In this document: piece after piece, positions 22,217 through 34,200 of the stretch
Position numbering within the stretch: the stretch's first letter is position 1
Layout of the letters: every line of letters starts with the position of its first letter
DNA from: Heliopora coerulea
Lineage: Eukaryota > Cnidaria > Anthozoa > Scleralcyonacea > Helioporidae
DNA: 64,000 nucleotides
Assembly: GCA_030142905.1 (NCBI GenBank)
Contig: JASJOG010000021.1
Coordinates: 1,082,001-1,146,000 of the forward strand
Direction of reading: 5' to 3'
The notes under the pieces: generated by a model
Databases searched by the model: none
The model's input: the letters and a program-made list of their open reading frames with translations, nothing else
What the model was told of the DNA's origin: nothing
Made by a program: the position numbers and the translations under genes

Positions 22217-25200
22217 GTAAGTTGCGAATCTTGATCATCGGACTATGGTGTATTCTTGTATTTTTTCTGTACGTATGGCTGGAGTTATTATCACGCAAGA
22301 TCGTGTTTCTACCCTAAAAAGTACAATTGTGCTCTATGCATACAGATATCTTTGATCATTTAAAATAAATTGCTAAATATGTTAACATTTAGAGGAAAGC
22401 AAATCCTAATGTAAATTTAATTATTGTAACTGGATTTGTAAAAGCAAAGGCTTTAAACTAAAGGCTATAAAGTAAAGGCTTGCCATCTTTTATCGCTAAA
22501 AGTTTTGGTAAATTGCTAGTTAAAGTACTGAGTCAGTTACTTATTTCAATTATTTCTGTTACTGTAAACCATGGTAAACCTCATAAAATAACATTTACAA
22601 TATCGTGCCTGGTAATTGGTTAAAAGGCGTGTTTTTATGACTCACGCTATAATCTGTGCCATTCTGAATAGAAAGGAGAATTTATGTACTGATGATAACA
22701 AAAATGAGTTCTATTTCTGATATTTTTACAGGTTATTTAATAAAGAAAATAGAAAACATTGATTGTTTGTACCCATAAAATTACAGGAACACTTGTGGAA
22801 GTTTTGAAGGACATCAAAGTGGCATTTATAAAATGTACGCTTTGGGCTGATGTTCCTTTCAGCCATTTTTAGTTTTTCCAAACTTCTGGTTGTGTTTCTT
22901 TAAGTTGGTGGAAATATGATGGTGTTTTTATGCACTGTAATACACAGATCAAGGAGGTGTAACATGGCCTTGTGTAGTCAGTGAATCTGAAAATCTGGAT
23001 TTTCAATAATCTCCTCCCTTACATCAAAACCCTTTTTTAAATTACCCATGGTTAAAATCCAATAAAAGGAAATAATGTGCCAGTTTGCTCTACTTGGACA
23101 AGAGTTTAGATACACCATTACAAGTTCTTTGTATTCTTAATCAGACTGACATTGCATGTGGTTGAGCTTTGAAAGGTATACCAGAGTTATTGAATGTACA
23201 TTGTATTTATTTAGTACATTAGTGATGGTGAGGATGTCAAAAACAAATTTTCACTTTTAATCCATTTGCCACTGCCATCTATTCAATTCAGAAGTACAGT
23301 GAACTCCCTCTAAGACAGACACCTTCTGGCTCATTCTTGTAGTCTATCTTAGAGTTTTATCACCAAAACTTTCAATGATACAAGATTACCCTGACTGCCC
23401 TTTGAACAGCCAGACAGAGGTCAGCCAAAAGACCTCCATAACAGATTAACCATATTCAATGGAAATTCTTTTAATAATTGTTTTTCCCCAAGGTAATGTT
23501 TTTTTTCCTCTTTTGACTTCTCTTATTTGACTCCACCTCTTTTTAAGCGGTCAGCTGGTTAAAAAAAAGATGATGTAATTTGACACCAGCCACCAGGATT
23601 AGAGTGATTAAGCTTTGGTCACTCAATTCCTGTCTTTCTGCTGCTAGGGAAGGGTACAGACATTTTGAGTGAAAGCCAAAAAGAATTTGTTAATTTTTGG
23701 AAGGCAAGTTGTCTTTGTTATATTGATTATTCAAATTTCATTGAAGTAAATGATTTGAACCAAGGAGAATTGGCACACTGGTCATCTAGTGGTGGTCATC
23801 TTCAGAGTTTAAACTGATTGCTAATGAGGGCATTGATATGTCAGTAACTAACAGTCTTCCTCCAGATTACCTGCACCTGGATGATCTGCCATAACCAGTA
23901 TGTATTCAAATTTCATTATCCTAATCTAATATTTTATCATTGTCAGCCCTGGGAGGTTTTTTAACCTTTTCCCTCCTGAAATGTGTCCATTGTCTGTCTT
24001 AAAGAAAGTTTTATTAGGGGGAAATAATGGATAAATGGGCAGGACCAAATGTGATATCCATCTTAGGGAGATGTCTATCATGGAGAAGTATCTGTTCAGA
24101 GGGAGTTCACTGTTCTACCTGCAATGCTGTGAAATAGGCTGCAAACTAACCCCCTAAACATATTTTTGTCAAGTGTAGTCTCCATCATAAGACTCCAGTT
24201 TGGGCTTACCTTTTGTAAAATCTTGAATCTATTGTTGCACTAAGCAGCTTTTGTGAATGTTTGAGTAAAGTTTTGTATCGTCTAATTAACATCAAGGTTT
24301 CACATAATCATAGGGCACTACTTTATCATTTTACTCTGGCTAACACCAGATGATTTTACTTTCAGAGGATAAGCCCTGCCCCTTAATGAGTTAACAGCAA
24401 TTTCCTTAACCAATTTAGAGGTAAGGGCACACTTTATAGTTTTATTCAAGCTTTCCTTTAATTCTGGACTAACTACCCATAGATTCCATGTGCAGGCCTT
24501 AGGGTTTCATTGTTAGTGTTGAAATTTGTGACAAAATATTATAAGTGCCTGTATTGATTTTGACTTTAGTTAGCAACAGGTAAAAATACATTTATATACA
24601 GTACCTTTGAACAGTTGTGTAACCAGGAATATGAAAAGGGGGGCAGGGGAGATTTTAAACAAATGTACCAACAAGATGTTAGCAATGTACTGACAAATAT
24701 TGAGGAAAAATCAGGTTAACCAAACCAAGGACATGGAAAACTTGAAATTCAATAAAGGAATAAATGATTTCTACTTTGCTAGCTCTGGCTGTTATAATGG
24801 TATTAAATTTTGCAAATGATTCACAAAAGTGTGCACACCATGTGAGCTATGATATACAGTATACCAATGTATTTTCTTTTTTGGCCATCACTGCTACCGC
24901 AACCACTTTGTCCAGAAGGGTTGACTGGATCTATCATATTTGCTGGTTAAAAAAACAAAACAAAATAGAATTTCTTATGAACATTTTGTATTGAACATCT
25001 TTTCATACTTTACTTTTGCCAGAGTTTATTTAATTTTTTAATTTGATAATCCAAATGCAAGTGGAATCTGTGACAGACAGGCTTAATGTACTGACAAATG
25101 TATTGGATGTACCAACAGACCTAGTCAGGTTGAAAAGTGGGGGCACAATGGCCTCCCTCCCCCTGGCTACACTAATGCCTTTGAACACCTTTAACCCTTT

Positions 25201-28200
25201 AATACCCAGTGTTTGACATGTTGGATGTACACCTAGAAAAAAAAAAAAAAAAAAAAGCAAATGAGAGAACAGATTGAAAAACAAAGAGAGAAGAATTTAC
25301 ATTAATTACATGGAAACAAAAATGTTTAAAATAGTTGATGCTGTATATGAAATTAATTGAGTTTTTATCTTCATAAGACATCCTTGCTTTTGCTTCATTA
25401 TATGCTAATATATCCATATCTGTACTATTGTAACATTGTCTGGGCATCAACTTATCCTTCTAATTTACATAGATTATCCCTCTTACAAAAATGTGTTGCT
25501 AGAGTAACATCTTACCACTGTCTTTTCAAAGCATGTTTATATGTGGAAGCCAAGTCCACAATTATGACAGTAGGAATGCCTATAATTTCTGACCTCATTC
25601 TTGCCACTCCTGCTTAAACAATTCTCAATACAATATCAAGGGCCCATTTTCTGGAACTCACTCAAGTCTAAAATAACCAGTTTGAACAGTTTATATGTGT
25701 TTAAATTTCATCTGAAACTCTATTTACTTTACTCTGACAATTAGCTTTTACTGTTATTATAGTTTGCCATGCTGTACAACATAATCTAAACTAATTTCAC
25801 AGTGAAGTTCAAAGGGTGCTCTAACATTATTAGCTCCAGGCCTCATGCTCAGGCTCCCTGTTATTTATCAATTTACAGAGATTCTTTTCCTCATGTGTAG
25901 TTGTGTGACAAAATCATTGTAATTAAGTGAAAAAAGAAAAAGTTAAAGAAAGAAAGAAAAAAAAATTTTTGCTGTTTAAGGGCTTAAGAGTGCTGGTGTG
26001 TGCAGTGGCATAATGGACTATGATCAGGGTTAGAGAAACTCCTAAGGGTCCCTGGCCTCTAAGGGGCCCCTGATGTTTCTGTAAAGACAATGGAGAATTA
26101 AATTCTTGAAATTGTCTACACAAAGTCTATACTAATGGGGGTGACAGGGGCTTCTGAAGGGCCCCAGTAGTTCCCTTATGCAACTGGGTGTGTGCTTGTT
26201 GCATGGTTTGACATAAACCTTCTAGGAAAGAGTATTCCATGAGTTGTTTAACAGCACAAAAGAGTCTAACAACATTACTTTGCAGGGATGTGGATAGTCA
26301 GATTTGCATTGCAAAATGCAAAACAAATTTTGTGTTTTGTTCATTTACAATACAATAAAAATATTGCAATATTTTGCAAATCACTTTTTTTCTATTCTTT
26401 TTCAATTACAACTGATATATTTTGCCTACTTTTTCTTGTGTGTGATTTCCACCTTTTTATAAGCATCTGTTACCAAACTGCCTTTTCAACTTCGTTGTGG
26501 TTCAGGTTTCCTTGTGTGTTTCCAATTACAGCGAAGCCTAAAAAATCCATTCTGAGTATGTGTACTAAATAGACTGGTCATCTACAGACTAATTAAAACC
26601 AAAGCTTGTTTCTCTATTTCTAAGTTTGTCATAATTAAATATGTGGTATACTGTAATTAACAATGCAAAATGCATCAAAAGTGCTTACTGGCATATTGCT
26701 GGTGACCAAATCTGTGAGCTGAAATTCAAAATCATGATAGTTTATTTTTGCTAATCAATTTTTGGCTTTGAGACTCAATTGCCATAGTTGATTCATTAGA
26801 ATTGCTAACCAAAATTTCTATGATATCCTCATCCCTGCTTTATATCACACAAGTTCAGGTGACTACTGCACAAATTTGTGGGACAAGTGATATGGATAAC
26901 AGTTGCATAATGTACAGAAAGTCCACATTAGCCAGTACAGCCTAATAAATTGCTATAGTTTGACTTCTGGTTGACTAGTTATTCTGTGGAATGGAAAGGG
27001 TTTAGAGCACAAAGAGTGGCAACGTTATTTTTTTTTGGTAACATAACTACTCCCTGTGAAAATACTTTTTCCAGAAAGGTAATTAGGTACCACTACAGTT
27101 ACTCAAAAAAGTGACTTGTATTCAGTTATACATTGCAGTGGTGTTATAAACATTTAATGTAGCAAAACTTTTGGTATGAAACTAGCAAAATAATAAATGA
27201 ACAACTTTATGTAATTAGGGTAACACATAAGAGGAAAAACTGAATAAGTTGCAGCCCTAAAATTAATGATTGAAATGGACAGAAGTCACAGACACATGAA
27301 AATCAAGAAGAAATAAGAAAATAAAAATTGTAGCAATTAAATTACAACAAATATGTGACCAAAAAAGTTAGCAGTTCATTAGGTAAAATTTCCATTTTCC
27401 TTGTACAATAACTAATATAAAAAGTAGTCCAATAGTGCTCTGTATAATTCTTTGTGGAATTCATTTACATAATTTTATTAGGTTATGAACTCCATCTCAA
27501 AATTTACATCTAATGACCACAAGCAACATCCCTTCTGTCAATTAGAATATGGGCATAAAATATCTTGTTTCTTGGTCCAAATCTACTTTGTTGATCATGG
27601 AAGTCTATGTTGCACATATCTGAAACAGTATAAGTCATAATCCTTCCCTAAAGCCAGTTATGTATAGATTACACCAGAAATATGAACTTTGTTCTTCATT
27701 TTTTCAACTGGATATCAAAATACTAGCTGCAATATGTAATGTTTTTCCTGTTTAGTCACCACAGGATTTGCTGAAATTCTTTACAAATTTTTAAGATTTC
27801 CAGTTGATGATGACACTGGTGCTGATGTTGTTTTGATACCACCAATTGATCAAAGAAGCTCTCGTACATCAAGTAAAACCTCTAATGCCCCCCGTCCACA
27901 GTCGCATGTCAAGAACACAGGAAGGAGAACAAGAGGTTGTAAGAACTCAAGAAAATATGAAAATTGTAGGTTGTTATTGTTTTTTACAAATTTTAGGATT
28001 TAATATTTAGTATAATTCAGGATTTTTTAGCTGACATCAAACTAAATTTTATTTTAAATCTAGCTTAAATTAATTTAGTGTTTAACTAACATTGTTTTTA
28101 GTTTGATGAGATCAGTTATCATTTGAAAATGTCATAAATTAAAGCACTCGTCGAATTTTTTTATTTTACTTGGGACAGATAGCATACTATGCATGTTTTT

Positions 28201-31200
28201 TTAGATCTGATCTCAGTCTTGCTTGTTTGAAAATCCCAGTGAAAAGCTAAGACGTACTGTACGCTAATTTGGACCAGTTATACTGCGCTCTGTAGGGCCC
28301 TGGATGTACTTTTGGATATGCTGGTATTTATTGAGAAATTCAAGTTTTTGCGGTAGGACACTGCTTATCTCCCCTAGGAACAAGATAGTTTAACTGTGGT
28401 GTTATACCATCTTGTTTTTTTGGGGAGATACCCACTTTATGTGGTGAACCCACATAACTTTACTATATTTTAGGTTCAGGGAGATACCCACTAATGGGGT
28501 AACCTCATGTAAGTTAATATTACATTTTCAGGGAAATACCCACTATGTGGTGATCTCATGCATAATTTTAGTTTTCAGGAAGATATCCACATCAAGTGGT
28601 TACCCTACTGAAAATAGGTAAATTGTTTGGAGTCTTACATCTGTAACTGGAGTAGCACTCTTCGTTATGTCTAATTTGCCAAGTACTCTTGATGCACTTG
28701 TTAATTCAGTTCTACAGTTACTCATACTTTCCTCTAAACGTCTCGTAATTTGGTCGTTTATTCCTGGAATTTTAAGATACTCTAGTTATATCGGTATAGT
28801 TAGTTTCAAGTTTTATCGGTATATTTATGTTTCATGTATAATATTTGAGATTACTCGTGTGCCAAGATTATCGATATACCAAAGAACATCCCGGTTTTGG
28901 GACATGGATACATCTTTTTGTTCAAAATACTTCTTTTGCTGACTAATTGTCCCAAACCACCCCGCTAGAAAATAATAATGTAGCAAATTGTCCATTAGAC
29001 ATTGGTCTGTGTTTCAGATAGATATGTAATTACAAACAATAGGTTGAAATTAGTGAAGTTCATGATTGACTTCTATCGTTGTTTATCCCAACCATAAAAA
29101 TGCCGTTTCATGTAAATTCGCACATACTTTGACCCGTTTCCATGTATGTATTCTCCAGGTTGATATTGTTTTCAGTAAAAATTTAACTTTTTTGAAAAAG
29201 CTTTCCAACTTGAAAACTTTATCGTCTCCGCGTACACAATGGAAACTTCGAAAAACAAACTACGAAAAACAAACTACGAAAAACAAAGTTGTCAGAATAC
29301 AATGGCGAGAGACCAAAGGGCTAACTGGAGATCCGGAATCCCTTTTTTTCAATAGAATGGTCAATTTGATTCACTTAGATATGAAGAAAAACACGTCTAG
29401 GTAGCTACATTGTAATCTTCCTTGATAATGTAAAGTCCTACCACTTGGAAAGAGCTCAAAGCTCTCTGGAGAAACAGACGTAATTCAACCCTTTAACGCT
29501 CAAATTTTTCAAAAGAAACTGCTAACTATGCATTCCATTCAAAATCCTTTTGGAAATCTATTGAAATTTGATCATGCGTCCAATTTCCATACATTAGATG
29601 GTACAGAAATGTCCGATCCCCCGTTACAGGGTTAGAGTGAAAGACTGAGAATTTTTCTGGACCTTGCAGTGTTTGTATCTCATTGACTAACATTGACCCT
29701 CGGATCCCCTAGTTATTTTGCTGTGGCTACGCCGTAGTCAGAACGGAATTTTTGAAAATCCACCTGAGTGGGTGGGCCTCGCTGCAGTAAGTTGTTTCGA
29801 TGTATGTACTCAAGGACTAGTCATCGTCAAGAGATTGAAACGATAACTTCAGGATATTTTCATGGATCTGTACATACTGTAAAACTTGATTTCACAAAAG
29901 CCAGATTAGCGGCAATATTGGTATTCTTTTAGCGGTATATTGATGACGAAGATTTCTCATGCTAACTATTCCCATATTTTACGCCTCACTTATTCTTCAT
30001 TTTGACTCTTTAGCTTCATATTAATGTAAATGTTATGTAACTCTTGAAACTCAAATACATGTTTTCTTTTTGGTTCTCTGACCAGAAGGAATGTGCATGG
30101 TTGGGTGGTTGGTGGTGCAAAATGGGTGGTTTTATGCAATATATGGTAGTTCAATAGATGACAGAAAAATTTAATTTGATATGGCGAAGTCTAAGTGACT
30201 TATAACTGCTTCTGACTGCTTGTTGCCCCTGGAAATTTTTCACTACTACTCTAACACAGGAATTTTCATTTAAATTCTCCATGACTTGCTGTTCATATTC
30301 CACGATCTCTCCACGTGGGCTTTGCTTGTTAAAACTATATCACCATCAAAGGTTGCAGTGAAAAAGTTTGTCTTAAACGTGAAAGGTGATGTGTGTGAAC
30401 AAAGTGCCGTGAACTAAACTTCGTTAACAGTTTGAAATAGACACGTCAGGATTCCATATAACGTTAAATCGACCTTACTACAGACTGGACGAATGTCATG
30501 CGTAATTATAATAATATTTTATTGACCCTTGTGCATAATTAAAATGGTGTTAAAGGTCGTTTGTTGGCACTGTTTAATATCCTCTCGTATGAATAGTTGT
30601 GTATCTATGCTAATGAATGTTACTTTCAGTGCAAAAATCTTAAAAGTGACAAGACCGTAATCAGTGTCGATTCAATAAAATTAATGTATTTTGGCTTTAA
30701 TGAGTTCGAGGTTACATTGCATTAATGATAGTAAATGATCTGGTAATAAACAGCAAAAGAATGTATTAACGACTATCTCAGCGTTGTCGCAATACTAAAA
30801 TTTTCTTAGATAAACAACGCCTATAGTATGACCAACCAAAGTATGAATTATATTATTTTAGAGTTACTAGATTTTTGAAGGGAGTCATTTTGCTACTGGC
30901 TCAGGATTTGGTGGCCGGATTCCCTGGTTATGATTTGTAATGAAATCTCTTTTATTTTCAGCTGTTTTTTTATCTAATCTAATCGAACCTTGTGAGTTTG
31001 ATGACTTAGATATCACAGATTTCATGGTTAAATCGGTATCAGCATTTGAGATGTTGTTTGAGGATGAATCCCGTATGAATGTAAGTACTTCCTACAGTGG
31101 AATTATAATAATCGCCGTTTGTATTCATGAAATTAAATAGTAAATTCTCGAAGGTTTTTAGCGGCTGGTTAACAGTCATAGCTTGGAGATTGAAAGACGA

Positions 31201-34200
31201 GGGGAAATGTTGATACACAAAAATACCTGGATGGATGGTTATGGGCGAAGCGGAGTGAAGAAGTGGTCCCAGGTTGTCTGCTGTTTAACATATTGCACAC
31301 GCCATTTATACCACTATGTTCCCGTCGTATTATAGTGGTAAATAAATCTTGTGTATGACCCATCGCAGATGTTTCTCGGATAGTTTTTACACTCAAACAT
31401 GCACGTTTGAGTGCACTCATTTACGCAAAATCACTTGGACTACCAGTAAAGGAGATCAGCTTCGCATCGAGCTTGGTCAAAAGCCGGCTGATTTTACTTT
31501 TTATATGCTAGCTTAGTGAGAAGTGGTGAGAAGAATAATTCTTATCGCATGTATCAACGTCACCATATTTATGAACTATGGTGGAAAAATCTGTGTTGAA
31601 AAGCAAAGTTGCGTAGGCAGTATCTCGTGTTATATACAAAGTAATATTATGCGACATGAACGGTCGACTTGTGTGGAATTTAAGAGGTGAGGTGTGTGCC
31701 GTGATGTAGATCTCGTGCAGGCGTCTAAAGGATCATAGTCAAAGGAACCGGGCAATAGTGCAGCCGGGGGGTGCAGTTCTCCCCCACTTTTCGTCTTGAC
31801 AAGGTCTGTCGGTACATCCAGTACATTTGTCGGCACGTTAGGCTTGTCTATCGCGGATTCCGTTTGCGTTTGAATTATCAAACTAAAAATTGTGAAATAA
31901 GCTCCGGCGAAAGTTAAGTACGGGAAAGACGTTCAATACAAAATGTTCGTAAGGAATTCTGTTTTGTTTTGTTTTTTTAACCGATAAAAATGATAGATCT
32001 AGTCAACCCTTAGGACAAAGTGGTTGTGGTAGTGGCGATGGCCGAAAAAGAAGATATGTCGGTATATATCATAGCTCACGTGATGTGCGCACTTTTGCGT
32101 TAAATAATTTTCAAAATTCAATACCGTTACACCATCCAGAGCTGGCAAAGCAGAAATAATTTATTCCTATGTCGAATTTCAAATTTTCCTGCCCTGGTTT
32201 TGTTAACTTTGATTTTTCCATACTTACATTTGTCGGTACGTTGCTAACATCTTGTCGGTACATTTGTCTGAAATTTCTGGCTACGCGACTGGAACCGGGG
32301 GCATTTGGAGCACGTGCTCCCCATTTGGAAACGACAAAAAGTGCCCTTTTTAAAGAAAAAGAAATGTCTTTTTATAACGAAGTGCAACGCATCAGTTTAT
32401 GCCCTCTTGCTTGGGCTTACAGGTTAAAAGATATATAAGAATATAAAAAAAAGTATACTGAACAAGACAGAGACATTACTCAGAAACTGTTAGAAATTTC
32501 ACGTTTTTTAAATTTTTTGTAATTTAGTCTTAATACTGGTGTTAATTACTAGTTCCACTGAAATGCAAACCTCATGTCAAAATAACTGGTAAGACAAATG
32601 CTATCTATTTTGAGGGTGCCCTTTCCATGCGCAAAGGTGCCTCCAAAAGGTTTTGCTCCCTCAACCCACACTTGCTTCCTACCCCACTGGGATAAGGTCA
32701 TAACATTCGACAGTATGGGAAATATCATGCATTGTTATACCGATAAAAACGTAGTTGCTGATATGTTGGATACACCAATCCTCTGTAACATCACGTTTAT
32801 TGGTTATTATGCCTGTTTTTAAACTTTGCAGTGTTTTTTTTTGTTTTTTTTGGAAGATCTTTTAGATACTTTATTTGTACCTTTAGTGATGAAGGAAGAA
32901 GTTAATTATTACTGATTTCAAAATTCATTTCAAAAGAATGTTTACTTGTCCAAACTTAACGCTTTTTGATTTCAATTATCACCTTATTTATAAAACGAAA
33001 AACCAAAGTTTGGAACAAAGTCCCCTTATCAGAATGAAACGCATGAAAAAGCGAAAAAGAAAGTTCATATATGCCAAAAGGGGCGCTTTGGTTTTTATCC
33101 AATGAAACTCCATGGAAAGTTGACTAAGTAATTAATTAGTTATGGAAGTTGGAAAGTCGGTCATTCTTATTACAGGAACTTTCAATTAAGATTGTAATGA
33201 AAAACAGAATATTTTAGGGAATGAAATGGATTGGAAGAAAATGAAGTAAATTAAAAGGGACTAAAAGCGTGCAAGTTAAAGTTTTTTATAAAGGCACTAG
33301 TTTTTATCTTGTAGAAATAATTGTTTGACGAAAGTTAGATAAGAGTCACTCAAGTTGCATAATTACAGCCAGTGTGACAGGACTAAAATTTCAAAAACTC
33401 GCCTAGTAATCGGAAGATAATTGTTTAAGGGTTTTTGTCATGATCGTAGGTTAAAATTTCAGACGTGGCTGAAATACTCCTTGCAATTACTCACAAACAG
33501 AAAGGAGTAACGCGGAGTACGTACAAGCTAGTATATTTATCCACTCGTACTATATGTTAAAAAACATTGTTATGAAAATGAATGCTTATAGCAGAAGATT
33601 TTAAACAAGTTCGTAGTAACTACTACGTGAGTGTAAAACACACGAAACATTTGTTGCTCTAACGTTTTGTTGCTACTCGTGCAACATCATCAGAGGATAT
33701 GAATAACTATTTACACATCTCCACTCAAATAACACGGTTCACAAGTACAGAACTGACTTGTTGGGTACAAGTGAAGATGTCGTTTGTGCAGTGAATAATA
33801 ATAATGGAAACGCGGAAATGTAATCAGAACAATGTTAAAGAAAAGGGTCTTTAGTGTATTAACCTGTTTATACTTATTGGGAGTTTCTTGCCCTTAAGTC
33901 CTGTATAGTTCAGGCGCTATTTTAGGTTTCATATGATACGAATGCATCTACATGTCCACATGCACCAACTATTTTGGAGATGATCCACGCGAAGAAAACA
34001 TGTAAAAGAACACATGTAAATTAGAACGATTTGTTTCTGATTTACTATTGCTTTGTGAGCCATTTATAATTTTTCCTTTTTGAATTATTCATGAGTATTA
34101 TTGTTATAATAATACAAAATTAAATCCGTGTTTGTTTTTTTTTCAATTACAAGAGCACATTATCTCAGCACTATATTACTACTGATTTGATTTTGATTTT

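Larger units (their letters stand above)
22250..28140. other. CpG-depleted domain over R3HDM4 intron 1 and exon 2
   Basis: Roughly fifteen CpGs in about 5.9 kb by eye, against ordinary density on both sides. The left edge lies within about 100 bp of exon 1 and the right edge near 28.14 kb, soon after exon 2. Transposons inside it are depleted as well. Interpreted as a germline-methylated 5' gene body. Confidence 0.75.

Noticed and set aside
22716..22790. Possible intermediate R3HDM4 exon after TTTTTACAG at about 22731
   Set aside because: The phase-compatible frame stops after about ten codons with no donor before the stop.
16262..23553. Long direct repeats as LTRs of a retroelement enclosing NALCN
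   Set aside because: The right copy is internal to a TIR element, the enclosed DNA holds two divergent host genes' starts, and no primer-binding site or retroelement protein lies between.
29066..29404. 112-codon plus-strand frame in R3HDM4 intron 2
   Set aside because: Contains the 14-bp tandem repeat and has no recognisable domain or in-phase splice sites.
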